The notes under the pieces: generated by a model
What the model was told of the DNA's origin: nothing
The model's input: the letters and a program-made list of their open reading frames with translations, nothing else
Databases searched by the model: none
Shown: positions 1-7,476 of the stretch, piece after piece
Numbering within the stretch: position 1 is the first letter of the stretch
Layout of the letters: every line of letters starts with the position of its first letter
Assembly: GCA_965231815.1 (NCBI GenBank)
Contig: OZ246890.1
Coordinates: forward strand, 2,790,001 to 2,854,000
Source: JAPPFW01 sp965231815
Lineage (GTDB): Bacteria > Actinomycetota > Acidimicrobiia > Spongiisociales > Spongiisociaceae
Length of the DNA: 64,000 nucleotides
Direction: 5' to 3'
Program-made: the position numbers and the translations under genes

Positions 1-2332
1 TTCGGTAGCCATCCTGTTCATGCACGGCTACCGCCACCGCGAGCACGAGAGCCGGGTGGCCGCGATCGCCCGGCGGCTCGGATTCGGTCAGGTCTCGGTC
101 AGCCACGAGGTGAGCCCGCTCATGAAGCTCGTGGCGCGGGGCGACACCACGGTGGTGGACGCCTACCTCTCGCCGATCCTGCGGCGTTACATCGACCAGG
201 TGGAACGCCAGCTGGCGTCCATCTCGGAGCAGCGCCCCCGGGTCATGTTCATGCAGTCGAACGGGGGACTGGCCGGCGCCCATGCCTTCGCGGGCAAGGA
301 CGCCCTGCTCTCCGGACCGGCCGGAGGGGTGGTGGGAATGGTCCGGACCGGACTGGCAGCCGGCTACGACCGTCTCATCGGGTTCGACATGGGCGGAACC
401 TCAACTGACGTGTCGCACTACGCGGGTGAACTGGAACGCACCTACGAGACCGAAGTCGCCGGGGTGAGGGTCCGGGCGCCGATGATGCTGATCCATACGG
501 TGGCCGCCGGGGGCGGTTCCATCCTCCACTTCGACGGCAGCCGACTCACGGTGGGGCCTGACTCAGCTGGGGCGGATCCGGGGCCGGCCTGCTACGGGAA
601 CGGTGGCCCGCCGGCTATCACCGACTGCAACGTGATGATGGGAAGACTTCAAGCCGACCTGTTTCCCAAGGTCTTCGGACCGGGTGCCGACCAGCCGCTC
701 GATGTCGAACGGACCCGGTCCCTCTTCGGTGCCCTGAGCCACGAGATTTCCGCGGCCACCGGCGTCCTCCAGACGCCCGAGGATGTCGCCGAGGGGTTCC
801 TGGCTATCGCAGTGGAGAACATGGCCAACGCCATCAAGAAGATCTCGGTGCAGCGGGGCTACGACGTGACCGGCTACACGTTGGCGTGCTTCGGCGGCGC
901 CGCCGGCCAGCACGCCTGCCGGGTGGCCGACAGCCTGGGTATCGGCCGGGTGCTGAGCCATCCCTACGCCGGAGTCCTGTCCGCCTTCGGCATCGGGCTG
1001 GCCAACGTGCGGGTGGTAAGGGACCGGGCCGTGGAGGGCGAGCTCGACCAGGCTCTGCTGGACAGCCTCGAAACCGACTTCGAGGACCTGGCAGCCGACG
1101 GCACTGCCGCGATCCGGGCCCAGGGGGTCGGTCCGGAACGGACCGCCGTGGTGCGGAGAACGCGGATCAGGTACCGGGGCTCCGACACCTCGCTGGAGGT
1201 GACCGCCGGATCGGTGGACGAGGTCGTGAGGGGTTTCGAGACCGCTCACCTAGCGCGCTTCGGGTTCCTCTCCCCCGGTACGCCCCTGGAAGTCGAATCG
1301 ATCCAGGTCGAGGTGGTGGGACGCAGCCACGAGGTACCGCTCGGCCAGCCTCCGGCAGCCGTAGGGGAGCCCAGCCCGATGGACATCCACCGCACCTACG
1401 TGGACGGAGAGTGGGTGCCGACGCCGTTCTTCGACCGGGCTGCGATCCCCGCCGGGTATCCGGTGAGCGGACCGGCCGTGATAGTCGAGACCACCTCCAC
1501 CGCGGTCGTGGAGCCGGGCTGGCAAGCGGTGATCACAAACTCGGGTGATCTGGTGATGGAGAGGGTCGTTGCGCTGACCCGCCAAGCCTCGATCGGTACC
1601 GACGCCGACCCGGTACGCCTCGAGATCTTCAACAACATGTTCATGAACATCGCCGAGCAGATGGGTCTGGTACTCGAGAACACCGCCGTATCCGTCAACA
1701 TCAAGGAGAGGCTCGACTTCTCCTGCGCTCTCTTCGATCCCCAGGGTGACCTGATCGCCAACGCCCCCCACATGCCGGTGCATCTCGGATCGATGAGCGA
1801 GTCGATCAAGTCGATCATCGGCGACCGCGGCGGTCCCGAGGGAATGGCCCCCGGCGACGTGTACGTCATGAACGCCCCCTACAACGGGGGCACCCACCTG
1901 CCGGATATCACGGTCATCAAACCGGTCTTCGACGAATCGGAGAGATCGGTCATCTTCTACGTGGCCTCCCGCGGACACCACGCCGACATCGGTGGACGCA
2001 CGCCCGGTTCGGCACCCGCCGACAGCACCACCGTCGAGGAGGAGGGCATCCTCATCGACAACTTCACCCTCGTATCGGGGGGACGGTTTCGTGAACAGCA
2101 ACTGCGGGAACTGCTAGCCGGCGGCCTCTACCCGGCCCGGAGTCCCGAGCAGAACAACGCCGACCTGAAGGCCCAGGTGGCGGCGTGCGAGAAGGGAACC
2201 ACCGAGTTGCGGGCCGTGATCGACCACTACGGTCTCGACGTGGTCCACGCCTACATGGTCCATGTGCAGAACAACGCCGAGGAGTCGGTTCGCCGGGTGC
2301 GCTGGACGCCCTCACCGACTCGTCCTTCGTAG
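1..2332 (+). pseudogene. Oxoprolinase/hydantoinase (HyuA-HyuB fusion), 5' part, cut by window edge and frameshifted
   Basis: The reading frame is open from the window edge, so the true start lies outside. The protein shows the ATPase-like HyuA core of the 5-oxoprolinase/hydantoinase family: GFDMGGTSTDV, VAAGGGSI, GPACYGNGG and AITDCNVMMGR. From about residue 530 it shows the start of a HyuB domain (LEIFNNMFMNIAEQM, then NAPYNGGTHLPDI). This order is that of eukaryote-type 5-oxoprolinases of about 1200 residues, which open cyclic amides such as 5-oxoproline with ATP. The HyuB domain stops abruptly near 2300, where the frame breaks, and continues in another frame to 3144. One lost base or two extra bases after the codons for ESVRRV explain it. 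Either the gene is dead or this is a sequencing error. Confidence 0.85.
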
Positions 2333-3144
2333 GGCACATGGACGACGGGAGCCGCATCGTGGTGAGGATCACCGTGGACCGGGAGAACCGTTCCGCAGTC
2401 GTGGACTTCACGGGCACGAGCGGGATCCATCCGGGCAACTACAACGCTCCTCGAGCGGTGGCCCACGCCGCGGTGCTCTACGTGTTCCGCTGCCTCGTGG
2501 ACGCGGACATCCCACTCAACGAGGGATGCCTCAAGCCGGTGACCATCGTGCTACCGGAGAACTCCATGATCAACCCGGAGTACCCGGCCGCGGTGATCGC
2601 CGGCAACGTCGAGACCAGCCAGCAGATCGTCGACACGTTGTTCGGAGCGCTAGGGGTGGTGGCGGGATCGCAGGGCACGATGAACAACTTCATCTGGGGC
2701 AACGACCGCTACCAGTACTACGAGACAATCTGCGGCGGGGCGGGAGCGACCCCGCGCCGAGACGGCCGCCGCGCGGTGCACACCCACATGACCAACTCTC
2801 GCCTGACCGATCCCGAGGTCTTGGAGTGGCGCTTCCCGGTCCGGTTGGACAGCTTCGAGGTACGGGTAGGGTCAGGAGGCCGGGGCAGGTACTCGGGTGG
2901 CGACGGCGCCGTCCGCCGGGTCCGGTTCGGGGAGGAGATGACCGTCAACATCCTGTCATCCCGGCGGGTGATCGCGCCCTTCGGCGTCGATGGAGGCGAA
3001 CCCGGCGCGGTGGGCCGCAACCGGATATTCCGCTCCGACGGCCGGGTGGAGGAGATGGCCGGCAACTCGCAGGCCGAAGTAGGACCGGGGGATGTGTTCG
3101 AGATCGCCACCCCGGGCGGGGGAGGCTACGGACCGCCCGGTTAA
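2302..3144 (+). pseudogene. HyuB domain, 3' part of the frameshifted oxoprolinase/hydantoinase
   Basis: This is the continuation of the HyuB domain in a different frame. It resumes at LDALTDSSFVGHMDDG right after the break near 2300 and ends with the typical glycine-rich HyuB tail (TPGGGGYG). Hallmarks are DFTGTS, HPGNYNAPRAV, NEGCLKPV, NVETSQQIVD and SGGRGRYSGGDG. A gene finder would start it at the ATG at 2338, but that ATG lies inside the domain and has no clear ribosome site. The last 365 bp are duplicated almost exactly at 15780-16144. Confidence 0.85.
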
Positions 3145-3343
3145 CGCTTCCGCTGAAGCGCTCGATGTCGCCGACGAAGGGCCCGCAGCCGTGGCCGCAG
3201 TTGCCGACCAACTCGGTGGTCACCCCCTGGTAGATCTGGCTCTGGGCCCTGGGTCGACGAGCAGCGTGAAGTCCGAGTGGCTGTGGATGTCGACGAAGCC
3301 GGGGGCGACCACCATTTCGGCGACGTCGAGCGTGAGCGACGCC
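3145..3343 (-). pseudogene. N-acyl-D-amino-acid deacylase fragment (about 60 residues)
   Basis: On the minus strand the translation gives MVVAPGFVDIHSHSDFTLL, then in a second frame TTELVGNCGHGCGPFVGDIE. This is the metal-binding N-terminal stretch of D-aminoacylases, including the HxH motif, and it lines up with residues about 50-105 of the intact gene at 38225-39805. One C is missing after the codons for LLVD, giving the frame change. The fragment begins at the aldo/keto reductase stop codon and ends against the HyuB tail, so both ends have been lost. It is a deletion scar without function. Confidence 0.8.
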
Positions 3344-4324
3344 TCACCACGCATCGTCGTAGAAGTTGCGAGGCCACGAGTGGTCCCGCAACTTCTCGAG
3401 CACCTCGGACACCAACAGCCGCCCGTCTGAGACGGCGCAATTCTGGCCCACATGAGCCGGCGAGCGCATCCCCGGGATAACGGTGGACACCGCGTCCTCG
3501 CTGAGGCAGAAGCGCAGTGCGCCTTCGGCGAGGCTCGAGGCGTGCTCGGCGAGGGTCTCCGCTACTGCTCCGGCCCGGGCTACGGTCTCGGCCAGGCGGC
3601 CGCCTTTGAAGTAGCCGCGGCGCCAGTCACCGGCCGCAAACACGGTGTCGGAGCGGAGGGCACCGGTGAGGCCGCCCTCGTCGAATGGAGAACGGGCGAT
3701 CACGCCGATGTCGAGTTCCTCGCATCGGGGCAGCAGGCGTTCGTGTGCCGACTGGTCGAAGAGGTTGTAGATCACCTGCACGGTGTCCACCAGTCCCGAT
3801 TCCAACAGGCGCAGCACCGAATCGGGCTCATGATCGTTGGTGGACACCCCGAAGAACCGGATCTTGCCCTCATTCTTGAGCGCCGACACCGCGTCCGCCC
3901 ACTGGCCCTGGTCGGTCCAGGAGTCGGCCCAGAAGTGGAATTGCTGGAGATCGATGTGGTCGGTGCCGAGACGGCGCAGGCTCTCCTCGGTGCACGATCG
4001 AATCCACCCCGGTGAATAGCAGTCCTCCACCGCCATGTCGTCGGTAGCGGGCCAGACACGTGTCTCGAGCGGGATCTTGGTGGCGACGATGGGTGTGACA
4101 TCCGGTCGGCTTACGAGGACCTCGCCTATCAGCTCCTCCGACCGGCCTTCGCCGTATCCGTACGCCGTGTCGATGAAGTTGACGCCCAGGTCCAGAGCGT
4201 GATGGAGGGCTTGCTTGGACCGCTCGTCGTCTCGCTCGCCCCAAGCCAGCCCGCCGATGCCCCACGTCCCGATGCCGACTTCCGACACTTCCAGCCCGGT
4301 ACGCCCGAGCTTTCGGTAGCGCAT
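3344..4324 (-). CDS. Aldo/keto reductase
   Basis: This 326-residue protein has the normal length of a cytoplasmic NADPH-dependent aldo/keto reductase, which reduces aldehydes and ketones. It starts MRYRKLGRTGLEVSEVGIGT, the classic first strand of the barrel. The catalytic tetrad can be placed at D52 and Y57 (NFIDTAYGYGEGRSEELIG), K83 (ATKIPLE) and H130 (LQQFHFW). GVST and VIPGMRSPAHV near the C-terminus fit the cofactor-binding end. The gene is complete among broken neighbours and lies 1 bp downstream of the DUF1028 gene on the same strand, so the two are probably cotranscribed. The substrate cannot be told from sequence. Confidence 0.92.
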   Translation of the reverse strand: MRYRKLGRTGLEVSEVGIGTWGIGGLAWGERDDERSKQALHHALDLGVNFIDTAYGYGEGRSEELIGEVLVSRPDVTPIVATKIPLETRVWPATDDMAVEDCYSPGWIRSCTEESLRRLGTDHIDLQQFHFWADSWTDQGQWADAVSALKNEGKIRFFGVSTNDHEPDSVLRLLESGLVDTVQVIYNLFDQSAHERLLPRCEELDIGVIARSPFDEGGLTGALRSDTVFAAGDWRRGYFKGGRLAETVARAGAVAETLAEHASSLAEGALRFCLSEDAVSTVIPGMRSPAHVGQNCAVSDGRLLVSEVLEKLRDHSWPRNFYDDAW

Positions 4325-4325
4325 C

Positions 4326-5030
4326 TCAACCTTCCGGGGGGAGCGGATTCCACTCTTCGTAGGTCATCCCGACGGCTTGTCGAGGCTCCTTGGTGCGGAC
4401 GTGGTTGTAGATGTACAGGTACGGCCGGTAGACATGGAGCAGGGAGCGAAGCTCGCCGACGGCGTCGGACGCGTGGAAGTCGATGCGCAGATCGATGTCG
4501 GGAAACGTATCCGTCTCGGCCACCACCAGCGTGGCCGAGCGCTCGTAGAGGTCCCCGCCCTGGCCTCCGGCATCGCGACCGGCCTCCAGGCCGGCCACCA
4601 AGCGGTCCTCCACAGGATTCCCCGCCGCCGACTCGAACGCATCGGCCATCGCTTCGACCACCCCTTCGCCCTCGAGGGAGTTCCCCGTGGCGATGTAGCC
4701 GTCGCCGATGACGTGGCCGGACCAGTGGCCTGTCCTGTCCCCGGTGTGCGCAGCGGCGACCCCGTCCGGGGTCAGCACTGCGGTCTGGCGAAAGGCGTAG
4801 TCGGGATCAACGTCGGCCAACCCGGTGACGACTTCCGCAGGAGAGAGGCCGCGCTCCAGCATGTCGGTTGCCACGGGGAGCAGCCTGGGGTCGGCATACG
4901 CCTGGCTGGCGATCGCGCCGATGCCAGACCGGACCACCTGGCAGTACCCGCCGGCGGCGATCGAGTGGGTGGCGATGCCGATGCCGACGCGGCCCGTCGC
5001 AGAGTCACATCCGAGGATCGTATAGGTCAT
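4326..5030 (-). CDS. DUF1028 family protein (Ntn-hydrolase-like)
   Basis: The 234-residue product starts MTYTILGCDSATGRVGIGIA and continues through GAIASQAYADPRLLP, YAFRQTAVLTPDG and ATGNSLEGEGVV, all typical of DUF1028. The family is predicted to have an N-terminal-nucleophile-hydrolase-like fold; its reaction is not established, and members often sit in amide or peptide degradation clusters. I chose the ATG at 5030 because the family motif begins there; the longer frame to 5111 adds an unrelated tail. The start overlaps the stop of the upstream HTH remnant by ATGA, so translation may be coupled. The aldo/keto reductase follows directly. Confidence 0.85.
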   Translation of the reverse strand: MTYTILGCDSATGRVGIGIATHSIAAGGYCQVVRSGIGAIASQAYADPRLLPVATDMLERGLSPAEVVTGLADVDPDYAFRQTAVLTPDGVAAAHTGDRTGHWSGHVIGDGYIATGNSLEGEGVVEAMADAFESAAGNPVEDRLVAGLEAGRDAGGQGGDLYERSATLVVAETDTFPDIDLRIDFHASDAVGELRSLLHVYRPYLYIYNHVRTKEPRQAVGMTYEEWNPLPPEG

Positions 5031-5242
5031 CTCGCCGTTCCGCCTTTGCTGGTCATTGCTGGTCCGGGCCGAGCCAGCCGAACTCGGAGACCGTTGACCA
5101 GGCGGTGGCATTGCGACCCGTCCATTTCGAGCTTACGGCTCATCTCGGTGATGCCGAGCCCGGTGGGGTGATCCACGCGAAGCTCGAGTGCGCGCAGAGA
5201 GTTGACTCCGCTCAACTGTCGCGTTCTCTTTGGTTCCGTCAT
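5027..5242 (-). pseudogene. IclR-type helix-turn-helix remnant
   Basis: The translated frame (start at 5242; a longer frame reaches 5317) contains NSLRALELRVDHP followed by GLGITEMSRKLEMDGSQCH and RLVNGL. This resembles the winged-helix domain at the N-terminus of IclR regulators. An intact IclR protein has about 250 residues with a C-terminal effector domain, but here the frame ends about 70 residues in, at the start of the DUF1028 gene. It is probably a truncated regulator. A small stand-alone HTH protein translationally coupled to DUF1028 cannot be excluded. Confidence 0.5.
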
Positions 5243-5335
5243 GTGGTCGCGCCGCGTGTAAACCGTTACCTTACCGGTCGCCCTGTTGACTGGGCAAAGA
5301 GTTTTGACTCTACTCATTCGGGGTGCGATTCATGG

Positions 5336-5600
5336 ATGCTGAACTGGCTGGCTGGCTGGCAGTTCTGGATCGATCGCGGCGGCACGTTCACCGACATCGT
5401 GGCGCGCACGCCGGCAGGTAGCGTGCTCACGCACAAGCTGCTCTCTGACAACCCCAGGCACTACGACGACCCCGCCATAGAGGGCATCCGACGGCTGATC
5501 TCCACCGATCCCGACGCCGGCTCCGTCGAGGCGGTGCGTATGGGCACCACGGTCGCCACGAACGCGCTGCTCGAGAGAGCAGGCGAGCGCACGTTGTTCG
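5336..5600 (+). pseudogene. HyuA N-terminal fragment (oxoprolinase/hydantoinase)
   Basis: From the ATG at 5336 the frame encodes WQFWIDRGGTFTDIVART, KLLSDNP, GIRRLI and MGTTVATNALLERAGERTL, which is the first 85 or so residues of an oxoprolinase-type HyuA. After ERTLFVRQ the homology stops and the same open frame runs into phosphotriesterase sequence. The rest of the gene has been deleted. The left-edge hydantoinase at 1-3144 is a separate, convergently arranged neighbour, so this is not its displaced N-terminus in any simple way. Confidence 0.75.
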
Positions 5601-5819
5601 TACGTCAGGATCTCATCTACGGCCAGATCAAGGTGATCGGCAGCATCAGTGAGTCCAGCTTCGGTGAGGTGGCCGACGACACGGTGGTGCTGGGCCCACA
5701 CCTGATCCGGGTCGGGTTGGGCGAATACTGGGTCTCGGACCAGGAGCGGCTAAAGACGCTCGCCCGGTTGTGCGCAGACGGCTACAGCAAGCAGGTCATG
5801 ATTGCGCACGACCACTGTC
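5600..5819 (+). pseudogene. Phosphotriesterase-family gene, middle fragment left of the transposon
   Basis: The frame encodes EYWVSDQERLKTLARLCADG and YSKQVMIAHDHC. This matches the region before the last metal-binding aspartate of the intact paralogue at 33755-34807 (HWISDRERVETLARMCADGY, then LMLAHDNCLK). It stops exactly at the GTC where the IS3 left end begins, and the coding sequence resumes at 13572 with LKVHF. The two pieces rebuild a continuous C-terminus. Its 5' end is fused to the HyuA fragment, so the gene was already damaged or was damaged by the same events. Confidence 0.8.
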
Positions 5820-5904
5820 TGGGGTTCCCCCCGCTGGCCGGACATTCCCACAGTGAGCGCGTTTGGTCTCCGACAATGGGACTGCGCTCTGGGAAGGAGT
5901 CCTG

Positions 5905-6201
5905 TTGGGAGGGAAACGACCGAGAAGAAGGTTCTCGGATGAGTTCAAACGAGACGCGGTAGAGATCGTCCGCACCTCAGGCAAGCCGATCCGCCAGGTC
6001 GCCAACGAGTTGGGGATCTATGACTCCACGCTGGGAAACTGGGTACGCCAGGACGAGCTCAACCGGGGTGAGCGGGAAGGTCTCAACTCCGATGAGCGGG
6101 AACGGCTCCGGGAACTCGAGCGGGAGAACGCTCGGCTGCGGATGGAGCGTGAGCTCTTAAAACGAGCTGTGGCCTTCTGGGTAAGGGAGTCGAACGAGTG
6201 A
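5905..6201 (+). CDS. IS3-family transposase OrfA
   Basis: The product starts about GGKRPRRRFSDEFKRDAVEI and continues with an HTH (VANELGIYDSTLGNWVRQ) and a leucine-zipper-like coiled coil (RERLRELERENARLRMEREL), as in OrfA proteins that bind the IS ends. The open frame begins at 5863, but the TTG at 5905 fits the family start better. It ends in the motif GTGA shared with the orfB start at 6198, so the two genes overlap by 4 bp. I see no obvious slippery heptamer, so coupling by reinitiation is as likely as programmed frameshifting. Confidence 0.85.
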   Translation: MGGKRPRRRFSDEFKRDAVEIVRTSGKPIRQVANELGIYDSTLGNWVRQDELNRGEREGLNSDERERLRELERENARLRMERELLKRAVAFWVRESNE

Positions 6202-7079
6202 CGCTGTATCGCTTTGTCGATGCTCAGAGGGCCGAAGGTTTCCCGGTGAGGCTCATCTGTTCGGTGGTCGGGGTATCTGCGTCTGCCTACCACGCGTATC
6301 GGAAGCGGCCCCAGTCGGGGCCGGCGCAGCTGGCCGAGGCCGCCCTGGTGGCTGAGATCCGGGGGATCTGGGCAGAGTCGGGCGGGACCTATGGTTCGCC
6401 CAGAGTGTGCGCTGAGCTGCGTAGGCGGGGCCGGGTTGTGAACCACAAACGGGTGGAACGGTTGATGAAACGCCACGGTATGGCCGGTTTCGTATCCCGC
6501 AAACGGCGTGTCACCACCACGTCGGGCACTGCACATCGGCGCCCTGACCTGCTCAGAGGCGACTTCGCCGCTTCGGCGCCGGACGTCGCTTGGGTCGGCG
6601 ACATCAGCTACATCAGAACCCGCCAAGGGTTCCTCTACCTAGCCTTCGTCGTGGACCTGGCATCCCGCCGCGTGGTCGGTATCTCCATGGCACCACACCT
6701 CAAATCATCACTCGCCACCGACGCTCTGCGCGAAGCGATCGCAACCCGGGGCGGCCAGGTACGAGGGGTAGTGTTCCACACCGACCGCGGCAGCCAGTAC
6801 ACCTCTGACGCTACAGCTCAACTGTGCCGGGCGTATGACATCCGCCAATCCGTGGGCCGGACCGGGGTGTGTTGGGACAACGCCGCCGCCGAGTCGTTCC
6901 TCGGCACCCTCAAGAAAGAACTCGTCAACCGGGCCGACTACCAGAACCGGTACCAGGCCCGCCTATCAATCCGATACTGGATCGAAGCCTGGTACAACCC
7001 CCGCTGGCTTCACTCCATGATCGGACAGCAGCCACCAAACGAATGGGAGGACAACTACTACCATCACACGGCCGCATAA
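6198..7079 (+). CDS. IS3-family transposase OrfB (DDE integrase core)
   Basis: This 293-residue protein has the OrfB layout: an HTH_21-like segment (ESGGTYGSPRVCAELRR, then MKRHGMAGF) and an rve integrase core. The DDE residues are in WVGDISYIRT, VVFHTDRGSQYTS and WDNAAAESFLGTLKKEL. It catalyses strand transfer of the element together with OrfA. The C-terminal YYHHTAA ends 31 bp before the right terminus. The start is GTG, overlapping the orfA stop. All catalytic motifs are intact, so the element may still be active. Confidence 0.93.
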   Translation: MTLYRFVDAQRAEGFPVRLICSVVGVSASAYHAYRKRPQSGPAQLAEAALVAEIRGIWAESGGTYGSPRVCAELRRRGRVVNHKRVERLMKRHGMAGFVSRKRRVTTTSGTAHRRPDLLRGDFAASAPDVAWVGDISYIRTRQGFLYLAFVVDLASRRVVGISMAPHLKSSLATDALREAIATRGGQVRGVVFHTDRGSQYTSDATAQLCRAYDIRQSVGRTGVCWDNAAAESFLGTLKKELVNRADYQNRYQARLSIRYWIEAWYNPRWLHSMIGQQPPNEWEDNYYHHTAA

Positions 7080-7239
7080 ACCGAGTGTCCAGCTCACGGG
7101 GGGAACTCCAAGCACAGCACGGTCCAAGACCTATGATGACAAGCCGGTACAGATGCTGGTCGGATCGCCGGTGGGACACCCTGGGCGAGCCGGACATGTG
7201 CTGGCGGCGGACCGGTCACTTGAGAATAAAGGAACGAGT

Positions 7240-7476
7240 ATGGCAACACAGCGCTTCTCCCACACACAGTACCCAATCAACGCGTTGGTTGAGAACATCG
7301 ACAGTGGGGAGTTGAGCTTGCCGGATCTTCAGCGCCCATTCGTGTGGAAACGGTCACGTGTGCGAGACCTCTTTGACTCGCTTTACCACGGGTACCCGGC
7401 CGGGTACTTCCTGTTCTGGTCCACACCGGCACCTGTCGACAGCCACACAAGGTCGGAACTTCCCCGGGAGTCTTGA
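7240..7476 (+). pseudogene. DUF262 protein, N-terminal part before a frameshift
   Basis: The frame opens with ATG at 7240, preceded by AAAGGAACGAGT, and encodes YPINALVENIDSGELSLPDL, QRPFVWKRSRVRDLFDSLYH and GYPAGYFLFW. This is the opening of a DUF262 (GmrSD N-terminal/ParB-like nuclease-fold) domain. It should run on through a short loop into VDGQQRLTSL, but the frame ends at 7476. The continuation lies in the frame of 7473-9527. The break is near 7450, where HT(R/K) switches to KVGTSPG. One missing base is enough, so a sequencing error is possible. Confidence 0.8.

Larger units (their letters stand above)
5820..7110 (+). mobile_element. IS3-family insertion sequence, complete copy
   Basis: The element is 1291 bp and has imperfect terminal inverted repeats: left TGGGGTTCCCCCCGCTGG, right (reverse complement) TGGAGTTCCCCCCGTGAG. 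It encodes orfA and orfB in the usual order. The left end abuts GTC, but the right end at 7110 is followed by AGC, so this copy alone has no target duplication. The matching GTC lies at 13572, after a second copy of the right end. Confidence 0.9.

Noticed and set aside
3220..3453. Separate gene starting on the minus strand around the IHSHSDF motif
   Set aside because: It is a fragment of a D-aminoacylase with a frameshift, and the upstream part of that frame lies inside the aldo/keto reductase gene.
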